Source: Streptomyces katrae (GTDB lineage Bacteria > Actinomycetota > Actinomycetes > Streptomycetales > Streptomycetaceae). Taken from it: DNA of 64,000 nt. The stretch is taken from the NCBI RefSeq assembly GCF_000717655.1, contig NZ_JNZY01000008.1, positions 62,001 to 126,000 on the forward strand, given 5' to 3'. The position numbers and the translations under genes are program-made. Position 1 is the first letter of the stretch, and each line of letters begins with the position of its first letter. The notes beneath the pieces were generated by a model. It saw nothing but the letters and a program-made list of their open reading frames with translations. It made no database searches and was not told where the DNA came from. Of the stretch, positions 29,148 through 37,815 are shown piece after piece.

Positions 29148-30692
29148 ATGAACCGACCTCCGGACACCGGCCGCTCCTACTGGATGCAGACAGCAGCCCT
29201 GCCGTCCTTCACCCCCCTCTCGGGGGTCGCGGAGGCGGATGTTGCGGTCATCGGCAGCGGCATCGCCGGTCTCAGCGCGGCGTCGGAACTCGTCCGGGCC
29301 GGCTTCAAGGTCATCGTGCTGGAAGCGGACCGTCTCGCCGGCGGCGTCAGCGGCCATACGACGGGAAAGCTCACCGCGCTGCACACCGCCGTCTACGACA
29401 CGCTCCGCTCCGAGCACGGAGAGGATGCCGCCCGGCAGTACGCGGCGTCGCAAAGCGCTGCGCTGCGTCACGTCTTCGAGGTGGCCGAGGCACTCGGCAT
29501 CGACTGCGAGCTGGAGCGGCGCCCGGCCCTCACTTACTGCGAGCGGCCCGAGGGCGTCGAAGCGTTGCGTGCGGAGGCCGAAGCGGCCCGGTCGGCAGGC
29601 CTCAGCGCTTCGTTCGTCGCCGAGACCGGCCTGCCCTTCCCCGTGGCCGGCGCCGTCAGGGTGGAGCACCAGGCCCAGTTCCATCCGCTCAAGTACCTGC
29701 GCGGGCTCGCCGACGAGATCCTCGCGCTCGGCGGCCGGATTCACGAGGGCACACGCGTCACCGGGCTCGAGGAGGGAGACCCCTGTCGGCTCGCCACCGA
29801 CTCCGGGGCCACTCTCTTCGCGCGGCACGTCGTCGTGGCCACCCATCACCCCGTCTTCGACCACGGGCTGCTGGCCACGCGGCTCACCCAGCACCGTGAC
29901 CTCGTGATCGCGGGCTCCCTGCCCGCTCGTCGGGATCCCGACGGCATGTACATCACGGAGGAGGGCGGCAAGCGGTCCGTACGTACGGCGCCGCTCACGG
30001 ACGGCAGCCGGCTCCTGATCGTCACGGGAGAGGCGTTCACCCCCGGCGCCGGGGAAGACACGGAGGCCGGGTACACCCGCCTCCAAGCCTGGACCGAGCA
30101 GCACTTCCCCGGAGTCACGATCTCCCACCGGTGGGCAGCCCAGGACAACAGCGCCACGGACACGCTGCCCCTCATCGGCCGGCTTCCCACGGGCGGCGAG
30201 CACGTGTACGTCGCCACCGGCTTCGCCGGCTGGGGCATGACGGGTGGGGTCCTGGCCGGGACGATCATCGCCTCCCTCGTCAGCGGGGAACGGGAGCCCT
30301 GGGGCGGCCTCTACGACCCAGGCCGCCTCGGCTCCGCTCTCCGCTCCGCCCCGGCGCTCCTCAAGGCTCAGTGGGACACCGGGAAGCACTTCGTCAAGGG
30401 CCGCCTGGACGCGCTCGGCGACGGCACCCACGGAACCGTCCGAAGCCTGCGGCCCGGTGAGGGAACCGTGGTTCGGGCCGGCGGCAAACCCTGTGCCGTC
30501 CATCGCGACGACGAGGGCCGACTGCATGCCGTGTCCGCCGTCTGCACCCACCTCGGGTGCCTCGTCGCCTTCAACAACGCCGAACGCACATGGGAATGCC
30601 CCTGCCACGGCTCCCGATTCGGCGTCGACGGCAGCATCCTCCAGGGACCGGCCCTGCGTCGACTGGAACCGCAGGATCCCGGAGAGCTCTGA
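29148..30692 (+). CDS. FAD-dependent oxidoreductase fused to a C-terminal Rieske domain
   Basis: 514 residues. DAO-type FAD domain, residues about 28-390, with VIGSGIAGLSAASELVRAG and the C-terminal HVYVATGFAGWGMTGG. A Rieske [2Fe-2S] domain follows at about 425-505: CTHLGC and CPCHGS provide two Cys-His pairs. This architecture (glycine-oxidase-like domain plus Rieske) is common in bacteria and cyanobacteria, but the substrate is generally unknown. The Rieske cluster should pass electrons to or from the flavin. Cytoplasmic. The start at 29148 is inferred from the domain start; no strong ribosome site is seen. Confidence 0.88.
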   Translation: MNRPPDTGRSYWMQTAALPSFTPLSGVAEADVAVIGSGIAGLSAASELVRAGFKVIVLEADRLAGGVSGHTTGKLTALHTAVYDTLRSEHGEDAARQYAASQSAALRHVFEVAEALGIDCELERRPALTYCERPEGVEALRAEAEAARSAGLSASFVAETGLPFPVAGAVRVEHQAQFHPLKYLRGLADEILALGGRIHEGTRVTGLEEGDPCRLATDSGATLFARHVVVATHHPVFDHGLLATRLTQHRDLVIAGSLPARRDPDGMYITEEGGKRSVRTAPLTDGSRLLIVTGEAFTPGAGEDTEAGYTRLQAWTEQHFPGVTISHRWAAQDNSATDTLPLIGRLPTGGEHVYVATGFAGWGMTGGVLAGTIIASLVSGEREPWGGLYDPGRLGSALRSAPALLKAQWDTGKHFVKGRLDALGDGTHGTVRSLRPGEGTVVRAGGKPCAVHRDDEGRLHAVSAVCTHLGCLVAFNNAERTWECPCHGSRFGVDGSILQGPALRRLEPQDPGEL

Positions 30693-30776
30693 CTCACCCG
30701 TCAGCCTCCCACCGTCGCAGGAGCCGGCGTCCATGTGGCTCGTTCCTGGCGGGCCCGGTCTGGGGGGCTGGCTCGG

Positions 30777-32993
30777 TCACGGGGCGGTACCGAGATGCTG
30801 CTCCAGCCAGTCCGCGGCAGCGCGCCGGTAGAGCCGCCGGTTGTCCGCCCGCAGGAATTCGTGGCCCTCGTTGCGCAACGTCAGCTGCCGCGCCGGCACG
30901 CCGCGCGCGCGTGCCGCCCGGACGAACTGCTCCGACTCCGTCGGCGGCACGTTGGTGTCGTGCTCCCCGTGGACGGCCAGTACGGGTGCGCGCAGCTGAT
31001 CGATCCGGCTCATCGGGGACAGAGCGCGGAGCAGTTCGCGGTCGTGCTGGGGGTGCCCGTACTTGACGGCTGCGGACTGCGCGATCCACGGCTCCGTACC
31101 GGCGAAGAAGGTGGCGAAGTCCGACATCCCGCAGACCGCGACTCCGGCGCGGAAGAGGTCCGGATGCCATACGAGAGAGGCCATGGTGAGGTAGCCGCCG
31201 TACGAGCGGCCCATCACCCCGAGCCTCAGGGGGTCTGCGTACCCGAGCGAAACCACATGTGCGGCGCAGTCGGCGACGTCTTCGATCGCCGCGAACCGGC
31301 CGGCGCCGAGGTCGGCGTCCACGAAGGACCGTCCGCGGCCGGACGAGCCTCGGACGTCGGGGGCGAACACGTCGAGGCCCCTGCCGAGGAGCTCGTGGTA
31401 CAGCGGGCTGAACACGGGCCGTTCCTGTTCCTCCGGTCCGCCGTGGAGGTGGATCACGCACGGCGCCGGCCGACCCGGGTCCTGCTCCGGCGCACGGTAG
31501 TACCAGCCACCGAGTACGAGCCCGTCCCGGGCCTCGCAGCGCAGGGGCACCGGCCGTACGGGCGGCCGCCCGGGCGGGACCGCGTCCTCGTCCCGCGCCG
31601 ACCAGCCGGTGCGCGCGGGGACGAGGGCCTCGTCCACTTCCCAGATGCCGGGCCTGCGCCGGGATCCCGACAGGGCGGCGAACAATCCGCCGCGCTCCAA
31701 GGGCGCGATGCGGGTCACCACCTCGTGGGGCAGGACCGGTTGGTGGCGCGGTCCGACGCCGCCGTCCGTACGGCCGACGGCCAGCCCCACGCTTTCCAGC
31801 TCGCTCGCGCCGTGCGCGTTCCAGGCGAGGACGGCCCACCGGCCGTGGTCGGGCACGCTCAGCAGATCGAGGGCGGACTCCTCCCGCTCGGCGGCGACGG
31901 ACAGCCCCCGCGACGCGCCCTGCTCGTCCAGCCGTACCCGCAGGAGGGCAGCGAACTCCCGCTCCGCGTCGCTGCGCAGCCACAGTGTCCGCGCGTCGGC
32001 CGAGAAGCGGCCGATCCAGGGGTCGCCGTCGGCGGCGCGCAGCGCGAAGGTGGTGCGGCCCGAGGCGGTGTCGAGTACGAGGGCCTCGCGCCGGCCGCGC
32101 GGGCCGCGGCGGACGAGCGCGTAGCGGCCGTCCGCGCTCATGTCGCACACGCGCAAGGAGGCGGCCCCCTCCTCGCTGAACAGCCGGACCGGGGCGTTGG
32201 CCCCGTCCGGGTCGACCAGGTAGGCGGCCAGCCCGCCGCTGCGCGCCGGGCCGAGGTCAGCGGCCGGCGCACCGCTCGCCGCAGGACTGCCCGCTGCGAG
32301 CACGGACGGCGCGGGGTACCGCCCGGCCGGTCGTCGTGCGGCCCCACCGTCGAGCAGCGTGGCCGGGCCGTCGCGTTCGGACCATGCCGGGCCCGGTGCC
32401 CTTCCGTCCGCCGGCGGCCCCTCCGCGTCCGGCGGCAGGTGCCCCGGTCCGGCGTGCTCCGAGCCCGTCGGGGAGGGCTGTGCGACCGTGACGGCAAGGG
32501 CGGTGCCGTCGCGCGTCCAGCACCCGAGGTGAGCCGAACTCCCCGGCTCCGCACCCGCGAGAACCTGCCGTCCGGTGCCGTCCGGGCGCACCACCAGGAC
32601 CCGGGTGTGCTCCCCGCCGCCGGGCGCCGAGGTGTAGGCGATCCAGCGCCCGTCCGGCGACCAGGACACCTCGGTCACCGGGTCCGGGTCGCCGTCCAGC
32701 ACGTGTACCTCACTCCCCCGGGCGGGCCCGCTCCACAGTTGGGGGACGCCGGCCCGGTCGCAGATGAACGCCACGTGCTCGCCCGTCGGATCGGCCGACG
32801 GGTACCAGCATCCGTGGGCGACGAGGAGGGTCGGGGGGTCGATGCCGCGGTGGCCGGGCACCCGCACCGGCGCGGGCGCGGGCGCCGGATCCGGCACCGG
32901 GTCCGCTCGGTCCGCTCCGCCGACGGGCGGGCCGGGCGCCCTGCGGGGGGTTTCGTGCTCGTGCCTCAGGGGTTTCGTGTGCTCCAGGGGCAT
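30777..32993 (-). CDS. S9-family prolyl oligopeptidase-type peptidase
   Basis: 738 residues from the ATG at 32993 behind GGGAGAGGCGG. The N-terminal half is a beta-propeller with WSPDGRWIAYTS- and SADGRYALV-type repeats. From about 480 to the end is the alpha/beta hydrolase domain with the nucleophile Ser597 in GRSYGGYL, the acid in HGEHDTNVP and histidine in RNEGHEFL. Oligopeptidases of this clan cut short peptides, often after Pro or Ala. It starts only 46 bp after the amidotransferase gene on the same strand, so the two form an operon; in that context it may process a short peptide-like product. No signal peptide. Confidence 0.88.
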   Translation of the reverse strand: MPLEHTKPLRHEHETPRRAPGPPVGGADRADPVPDPAPAPAPVRVPGHRGIDPPTLLVAHGCWYPSADPTGEHVAFICDRAGVPQLWSGPARGSEVHVLDGDPDPVTEVSWSPDGRWIAYTSAPGGGEHTRVLVVRPDGTGRQVLAGAEPGSSAHLGCWTRDGTALAVTVAQPSPTGSEHAGPGHLPPDAEGPPADGRAPGPAWSERDGPATLLDGGAARRPAGRYPAPSVLAAGSPAASGAPAADLGPARSGGLAAYLVDPDGANAPVRLFSEEGAASLRVCDMSADGRYALVRRGPRGRREALVLDTASGRTTFALRAADGDPWIGRFSADARTLWLRSDAEREFAALLRVRLDEQGASRGLSVAAEREESALDLLSVPDHGRWAVLAWNAHGASELESVGLAVGRTDGGVGPRHQPVLPHEVVTRIAPLERGGLFAALSGSRRRPGIWEVDEALVPARTGWSARDEDAVPPGRPPVRPVPLRCEARDGLVLGGWYYRAPEQDPGRPAPCVIHLHGGPEEQERPVFSPLYHELLGRGLDVFAPDVRGSSGRGRSFVDADLGAGRFAAIEDVADCAAHVVSLGYADPLRLGVMGRSYGGYLTMASLVWHPDLFRAGVAVCGMSDFATFFAGTEPWIAQSAAVKYGHPQHDRELLRALSPMSRIDQLRAPVLAVHGEHDTNVPPTESEQFVRAARARGVPARQLTLRNEGHEFLRADNRRLYRRAAADWLEQHLGTAP

Positions 32994-33039
32994 GGGCCGC
33001 CTCTCCCGGGCTTCTGCTTTCGCTTCAGGTGTCGACCGC

Positions 33040-34821
33040 TCACTTGATACCGTGCTTTTGCAGCCAGATTTCCAACGACGCGACTTGCCACAGGGTGTTG
33101 GCCCCGCGTTTGGTGCGATGGCGGTTGGGTGCCCCGAGCAGCTCCTGAACAAGGCGTTGGTCGAAGATGCCGCGTCGGCGTGCATCCGGGGCCGTGAGGG
33201 CGTCGCGAACGCGAGCGAGCACGGGCGGGGCCATGTGCCGGACCGCCGGCACCGGGAAGTAGCCCTTCGGGCGGTCGACGACTTCGGGGGGCAGGATCTT
33301 GCGTCCGATGTCCTTGAGCACGGCTTTGCCGCCCTGCGCGAGCTTGAGCTGCGGAGGGCACGCCGCGGCCAGCTCGACCAGCTCGTGGTCCAGGAAGGGC
33401 ACTCGCGCCTCCAGGCCCCAGGCCATCGTCATGTTGTCGACCCGCTTGACGGGGTCGTCAGGCATCAGTGCGTGGACGTCCATGCGCAGGGCCGCGTCGA
33501 GAGCGGTCGCGGCCCCCGGTGCGCCCATGTGCGCCCGGACGAACCCCATCGAGGCGTCGTGGTCGGCGGTGAGGTCGGGGTGCAGCATTGCGGTGAGATC
33601 GGCGTGCGTACGGTCGAAGTACGAGTCCGCGTACGCCTCGTCCGCGTCCGGCCGGGTGGCTGCGGCGATGCGCGGGTACCAGTGGTAGCCGGCGAACACC
33701 TCGTCGGCGCCCTGGCCGCACAGCACGACCTTGACCTCCTTGGAGACCTGTTCCGACAGCATGTGGAACGCGACGGCGTCATGGCTGATCATCGGCTCGC
33801 TCATGGCGCCGATCGCGGCGTCCAGCGCCGACGGAAGCCGATCGGAGGGGATCAGGAACTGATGGTGGTCGGTCGAGAACCGTCGCGCGATCAGGTCCGA
33901 ATACCAGAACTCGTCTCCGTCCTCCCCGTTCTCCGCCTCGAAACCCATGGCGAACGTCGCGAGGTCCTCCTGCCCGGCCTCGGCGAGCAGCGCCACGATC
34001 AGGCTGGAGTCCAGCCCGCCCGACAGGAGCAGGCCCACGGGTACGTCCGCGACCGTGCGCCGCCGAACCGCTGTGCGCAGCGCGTCGTGCACCGCCTCCT
34101 GCCAGAGCGCCGGGTCCTCGCCGAGCTCGGAGTGCCGGGTGTAGGACGGTTGCCAATAGCAGTGGTCACGGTGCGTGCCGTCCCGCTCCACCACGCGCAC
34201 GGTGGCCGGCGGGATCTTTCGCACTCCGGCCAGTACGGTACGGGGCGCCGGGACCGTGCCGTGCCAGCTCAGGTACTGGTGCAGCGCCACCGGGTCCAGG
34301 GACGTGTCGACTCCCCCGCCCGCCAGCAGGGCGGGCAGGGAGGATGCGAAGCGGAGCCGGTCGCCGTCCTGGGTGATGTACAGGGGCTTGATGCCCAACC
34401 GGTCGCGGCCGAGCACGACACGGCCGGTGTGGTGCTCGACCACGGCGAAGGCGAACATGCCGATGAGGGACTGCACGCATTCCCAGCCCCACTCGGCGTA
34501 CGCCTTGACGACCACCTCGGTGTCGGAGCGCGAGAAGAAGCGGTGTCCGAGCCCTTCCAGGCGATCGCGGAGTTCGCGGTGGTTGTAGATGCAGCCGTTG
34601 AAGACCACCGTGAGGCCCAGCTGCGCGTCGGTCATGGGCTGGGCGCCGCATTCGGAAAGATCGATGATCTTCAGGCGCCGGTGCCCCAACGCCACCGCCC
34701 CCTGCGACCACGCTCCCCGGCCGTCCGGTCCTCGCGGCTCCAGAACGTCGGTCATGCGTTCGATCGCGGCGAGGTCCGGTCTACAGCCGTCGAAACGCAT
34801 CTCCCCGCTCACACCACACAT
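33040..34821 (-). CDS. Asparagine-synthase-like amidotransferase of the N-acetylglutaminylglutamine amide type
   Basis: 593 residues from ATG at 34821, chosen so that Cys2 is the N-terminal nucleophile (MCGVSGEMRFDG). Residues 2-200 are class II glutamine amidotransferase with RGPDGRGAW, LGHRRLKIIDLSE, FNGCIYNHRELR and SRSDTEV; residues about 230-560 are the synthetase half with the ATP loop LLSGGLDSSLIVALL and LCGQGADEVFAGYHWYP. Overall length and blocks such as LSWHGTVPAPRTVLAGVRKIPPATVRVV fit the branch that amidates N-acetylglutaminylglutamine to the osmoprotectant NAGGN. The companion dipeptide synthetase is not in this window. Operon with an S9 peptidase. Family (asparagine synthase) is certain; the NAGGN role is inferred. 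Confidence 0.85.
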   Translation of the reverse strand: MCGVSGEMRFDGCRPDLAAIERMTDVLEPRGPDGRGAWSQGAVALGHRRLKIIDLSECGAQPMTDAQLGLTVVFNGCIYNHRELRDRLEGLGHRFFSRSDTEVVVKAYAEWGWECVQSLIGMFAFAVVEHHTGRVVLGRDRLGIKPLYITQDGDRLRFASSLPALLAGGGVDTSLDPVALHQYLSWHGTVPAPRTVLAGVRKIPPATVRVVERDGTHRDHCYWQPSYTRHSELGEDPALWQEAVHDALRTAVRRRTVADVPVGLLLSGGLDSSLIVALLAEAGQEDLATFAMGFEAENGEDGDEFWYSDLIARRFSTDHHQFLIPSDRLPSALDAAIGAMSEPMISHDAVAFHMLSEQVSKEVKVVLCGQGADEVFAGYHWYPRIAAATRPDADEAYADSYFDRTHADLTAMLHPDLTADHDASMGFVRAHMGAPGAATALDAALRMDVHALMPDDPVKRVDNMTMAWGLEARVPFLDHELVELAAACPPQLKLAQGGKAVLKDIGRKILPPEVVDRPKGYFPVPAVRHMAPPVLARVRDALTAPDARRRGIFDQRLVQELLGAPNRHRTKRGANTLWQVASLEIWLQKHGIK

Positions 34822-35069
34822 GGGGCACCCACCGCCTCCACGGCACCGCGGGGGCGCCACCCCCTGGAGACCTCACTCTCCGTGGAGCACCTGGTCACGT
34901 ACGCCATCACTACACTCCTGTACCACTTCGGCCGAGGGCGGCCGGCCGGCCCGGAACGGGCGATCGACATATGCGGCGCCTGCCCGTCCGAGCGGCCCTT
35001 AAGCGGTCGCTCTTCGTCGACGTCGCCGGTACCGCGCGTCGGTGCCGGTGCCGGCGCGGGGCGGATGCC
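34822..35069. promoter_or_regulatory. Promoter region of the amidotransferase-S9 peptidase operon
   Basis: About 250 bp between two minus-strand genes. It holds a TGGAGGCGGTGG ribosome site near the amidotransferase start and a less GC-rich patch (TACACTCCTGTACC on the plus strand) around 34911-34924. No convincing -35/-10 pair was assigned. Confidence 0.3.
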
Positions 35070-35774
35070 TCAGCCCTCGACGCCCGTCGACGTGTGGGCG
35101 GCGCCCACGGGCTTGGACTCGGGTGAGCCCCTCTGGCGCAGGTAGACGGACAGGATGACCATGGCGGCCACCGCCAGCAGCTCGGACTGCCAGTTCTGCA
35201 GGGTGCGGCTCCAGAAGTCCGGCAGCGTCAGGTACGTGCCCCAGCCGACCGGGTCCTGGAGCTGCCGCAGCCGCTGCTCGTCGTACGCCGACGTGCCCGA
35301 GACCGACTGCGCGAACCAGGACCCCACGAACAGGACTCCCATGACGAGGCCGAGCGAGCGGGAGTACAGCCGCTGCCGCCAGTCCTTCGTACCTGCCCAG
35401 CGGGGCGACTCCTTTTCCGCGTGGTCCCCGAGGCGCTGCTCTCGGTCCGACTCCGTACCCGTCTTGTGGAGTTCCTTGGACTCGGGCGAACCCCGCTGGA
35501 CCAGCCACACCGTGCCGAAAATGAAGAGGAAGAACTGCAGGAACTCCGACTGCCAGTTCTCGGTGACGTCCACGGCGAAGTCGGAAGTCGTCACGTATTC
35601 GCCCAGGCTGATCCGCTGGAGGCCGTCGACGGTGAGCTGGTCGTTGAACTCGGCGTGTCCGGCGAAGGCCTGCCCGGCCAAGACCAGCAGGAACCCCGTC
35701 CCGAACGCCAGGGTCAGACTGTTGTCCCGCCAGAACCCGCTCCGTCGCGGCTTCTCGTGCGCGTCGTCGCTCAT
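35070..35774 (-). CDS. DUF6766 family membrane protein
   Basis: 234 residues from the ATG at 35774. Two similar halves: each has a transmembrane helix, a short loop with Tyr/Asp residues, then ENWQSEFLQFFLFIFGTVWL or QNWQSELLAVAAMVILSVYL followed by RQRGSPESK. So the protein seems to have arisen by internal duplication, with four helices in total (about 17-33, 65-85, 130-150, 195-215). Matches DUF6766; function unknown. Its start codon overlaps the stop of a 27-aa peptide gene (ATGA), and both follow a lipoprotein gene. Confidence 0.87.
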   Translation of the reverse strand: MSDDAHEKPRRSGFWRDNSLTLAFGTGFLLVLAGQAFAGHAEFNDQLTVDGLQRISLGEYVTTSDFAVDVTENWQSEFLQFFLFIFGTVWLVQRGSPESKELHKTGTESDREQRLGDHAEKESPRWAGTKDWRQRLYSRSLGLVMGVLFVGSWFAQSVSGTSAYDEQRLRQLQDPVGWGTYLTLPDFWSRTLQNWQSELLAVAAMVILSVYLRQRGSPESKPVGAAHTSTGVEG

Positions 35775-35854
35775 CGGTGCATCGCTCCGATCGCGGTGAA
35801 GTAGGCGAGCCCACCCACCACCACGACCAGACACGTCACGAACAGGAAGCGCAT
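35771..35854 (-). CDS. 27-aa membrane microprotein between lipoprotein and DUF6766 genes
   Basis: A 27-codon gene opening MRFLFVTCLVVVVGGLAYF and ending TAIGAMHR, essentially one transmembrane helix. Its ATG lies 2 bp after the lipoprotein stop, with the ribosome site GAAGGGCGG inside the end of the lipoprotein gene; its TGA overlaps the ATG of the DUF6766 gene by four bases. Coupling on both sides strongly suggests it is translated. No family recognised; a subunit or regulator of the DUF6766 membrane protein is a reasonable guess. Confidence 0.65.
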   Translation of the reverse strand: MRFLFVTCLVVVVGGLAYFTAIGAMHR

Positions 35855-35856
35855 CC

Positions 35857-36276
35857 TCAGCCGCCCTTCAGCACACACTGGTAGGGCTGCTCCCCCTGCG
35901 GGGTGCAGCCGGCCGCCACAACCTTCCATCCACCGCTGAACTGCGACAGGAACAACGTGTCGCCCTCAAGGCTCAGCTGGGCTTGACGTCCGTACACCTC
36001 GGTCTGGCGGACCGCCCCCGCCGTCGGCAGCTGCTCCGTCCCCAGCGCCTCTGCGCACGCCTTTCCTTCGTCCTGTTCCAACTGCGCCAATGTCTCGGGG
36101 GCCACCAGCCGGCAGGCCGCCTCGTGGTTGCCGGACGCGAGAGCTCGCTCGAACCGTTCACCGGCGGCCCGTGCCCCGTCCACCCGCGCCGCGGATGCTC
36201 CGCATCCGGCGAGGAGCGAGCCGACGGCACCGGCACACAGGGCGGCGCGAGCGGCCCTGGTCATCGCCGCTCTCAT
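35857..36276 (-). CDS. Small secreted lipoprotein
   Basis: 139 residues from ATG at 36276; an upstream in-frame ATG at 36336 is possible. Signal peptide MRAAMTRAARAALCAGAVG with lipobox LLAGC, so Cys25 is the predicted lipidated residue. The mature part (ERFERALASGNHEAACRLVAP, then QLSLEGDTLFLSQFSGGWKV) resembles short extracytoplasmic proteins with a NTF2-like or beta-rich fold and has two Cys pairs. Role unknown. First gene of an operon with the 27-aa peptide and DUF6766, behind a SigB-like promoter. Confidence 0.78.
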   Translation of the reverse strand: MRAAMTRAARAALCAGAVGSLLAGCGASAARVDGARAAGERFERALASGNHEAACRLVAPETLAQLEQDEGKACAEALGTEQLPTAGAVRQTEVYGRQAQLSLEGDTLFLSQFSGGWKVVAAGCTPQGEQPYQCVLKGG

Positions 36277-36351
36277 GGGCGGTCCCGCTCGGACATGAGG
36301 GCCGGCTTCACCACGATCTCTCCTCACGTAGGACATTTCGGCTCCCTACGT

Positions 36352-36375
36352 ATGCCCCGCTCCCGCCCTCGAACC
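36352..36375 (-). promoter_or_regulatory. Candidate SigB-type promoter of the lipoprotein operon
   Basis: On the minus strand GGTT, 14-bp spacer, GGGCAT, fitting GNNT-N14-GGGTAY with one mismatch. The expected transcript start (about 36345) lies 69 bp before the ATG at 36276. Confidence 0.45.
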
Positions 36376-36432
36376 CGTCCCTCTCCCGGCAGACCACTCG
36401 ACCGGACGGCATTGCGCCGGGAGGCGGTCGGC

Positions 36433-37815
36433 CTACCTCACCGCGGCCAGCTCGTCGAGGAACCGGGCCAGCGTGCGGACACCGAGGCGAAGTGCTTGGA
36501 TCTCCACCCTCTCCTCGGGTCCGTGCCAGCGGTCCCCGGGTAGTCCCGTCCCGAAGAAGACCACAGGCGCCGTGCAGGCGCGGGCCAGCTGTGCGGCGGG
36601 CGTGGCCCCGCCGTTGCCGATGTGCCGCGCCGGAGCCCCGTAGGCGTGGCCGACGGCCCGTGTGAGAGCCGTCAGCGCAGGGTGGTCGGGCGGCGTCCGG
36701 TAGGGGTCCGAGATGGTCGACGAGATTTCCAGAGCGTAGGTGAATCCCGGTCGACGGTGCCCGTCCAGCCAGGTGCGCAGCTGGTCGGCGACCTGGTCGG
36801 CCCGCTGGTCCGGTACGAGCCTGAACAGCAGGTCCGCACTTGCCTCCGCCGGGATGAGCCCGAGCGCGGGAGCGTCGGTGCGGCCTGCCGCCAGCCGGGC
36901 CACCTCGACGGAAGGGCGGGCCCACAGGCGCTCCGCCACCGTGTACCCCGGTTCACCGGCGGCTTCGAAGGTACCGGTGTCGGCCAGCCAGCTCGGCAGG
37001 TCGAAGGGCAGGGTGGCCAGCGTCGCGAGGTTCGTTCCGAGGTCGGCCACCGGGTCGTAGAAGCCCGGCAGGGCGACCCGGCCGGAGCCGTCGCGCAGAA
37101 GGCTCAGCAGGCGGCACAACTCGAAGGGCGCGCTCGCGGCGGCGCCGGACACCACACCGCTGTGGATGTCGCGCTCGGCACCGCGGACGGCAAGGGAGGC
37201 GGTGACCGACCCGCGGACCACCGCACAGACGGTCGGCTCGTCCAGGGACCAGAGCATGGAGTCGGAAACCATGACCACGTCCGCTTCCAGATCACCGGCG
37301 TGCTCCGACAGCAGGCCGGCCAAGTGCACGGAGCCGATCTCCTCCTCCCCCTCGATCAGGTATTTCACCGTCACCGCCGGGGCCGAGCGCCCGGCCAGAT
37401 GTGCAGGCAGAGCCCACAGGTGGCACATGATCTGCCCTTTGGCATCGGAGGCGCCCCGTCCGTACAGGCGGCCGTCGCGCCTGAGCGCTGCGAACGGCGT
37501 GCTGACATGCCATTGCGAAGGCTCGGCCGCGTGCACGTCGTGATGGCTGTAGACCAGCAGGACCGGCGCGCCCGGATCGGCGGCCGGCCAGCAGCCGTAG
37601 ACGGCCGGGAGACCTTGCGTCTCCCAAATTTCCGCGCGGGGCAATCCGGCCCGGCGCATGGCATCCGCGAGCCATCGGGCGGACCGCCGCACGTCCTCCC
37701 GGCGGTGCGGGTCGGACGACACGGACGCGATGCCCACCCAGTCCGCCAGGTCGGCCACCCCGTCATGCCCGGCCGCCGCCCCTACGGGCTCCACGGCGTT
37801 CTCGGCGTCGCTCAT
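36433..37815 (-). CDS. M20-family metallopeptidase
   Basis: 460 residues from the ATG at 37815. Metal-site motifs of M20: YSHHDVHAAE (His and Asp ligands near 82-86), RGASDAKGQ (bridging Asp), IEGEEEIGS (catalytic Glu pair) and VSDS. A dimerisation domain lies at about 190-310. Members hydrolyse dipeptides or deacylate amino acids. It is two transcription units from the amidotransferase/S9 operon, so it could take part in peptide turnover there, but no direct link is shown. Its start overlaps the stop of a 70-aa gene (ATGA). Confidence 0.87.
   Translation of the reverse strand: MSDAENAVEPVGAAAGHDGVADLADWVGIASVSSDPHRREDVRRSARWLADAMRRAGLPRAEIWETQGLPAVYGCWPAADPGAPVLLVYSHHDVHAAEPSQWHVSTPFAALRRDGRLYGRGASDAKGQIMCHLWALPAHLAGRSAPAVTVKYLIEGEEEIGSVHLAGLLSEHAGDLEADVVMVSDSMLWSLDEPTVCAVVRGSVTASLAVRGAERDIHSGVVSGAAASAPFELCRLLSLLRDGSGRVALPGFYDPVADLGTNLATLATLPFDLPSWLADTGTFEAAGEPGYTVAERLWARPSVEVARLAAGRTDAPALGLIPAEASADLLFRLVPDQRADQVADQLRTWLDGHRRPGFTYALEISSTISDPYRTPPDHPALTALTRAVGHAYGAPARHIGNGGATPAAQLARACTAPVVFFGTGLPGDRWHGPEERVEIQALRLGVRTLARFLDELAAVR

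Noticed and set aside
30735..33047. 770-codon plus-strand frame opposite the S9 peptidase
   Set aside because: Shadow of the peptidase gene, which has catalytic motifs and a ribosome site.
32764..35145. 793-codon plus-strand frame opposite the amidotransferase
   Set aside because: Antisense shadow; no recognisable domain and it runs through three real features.
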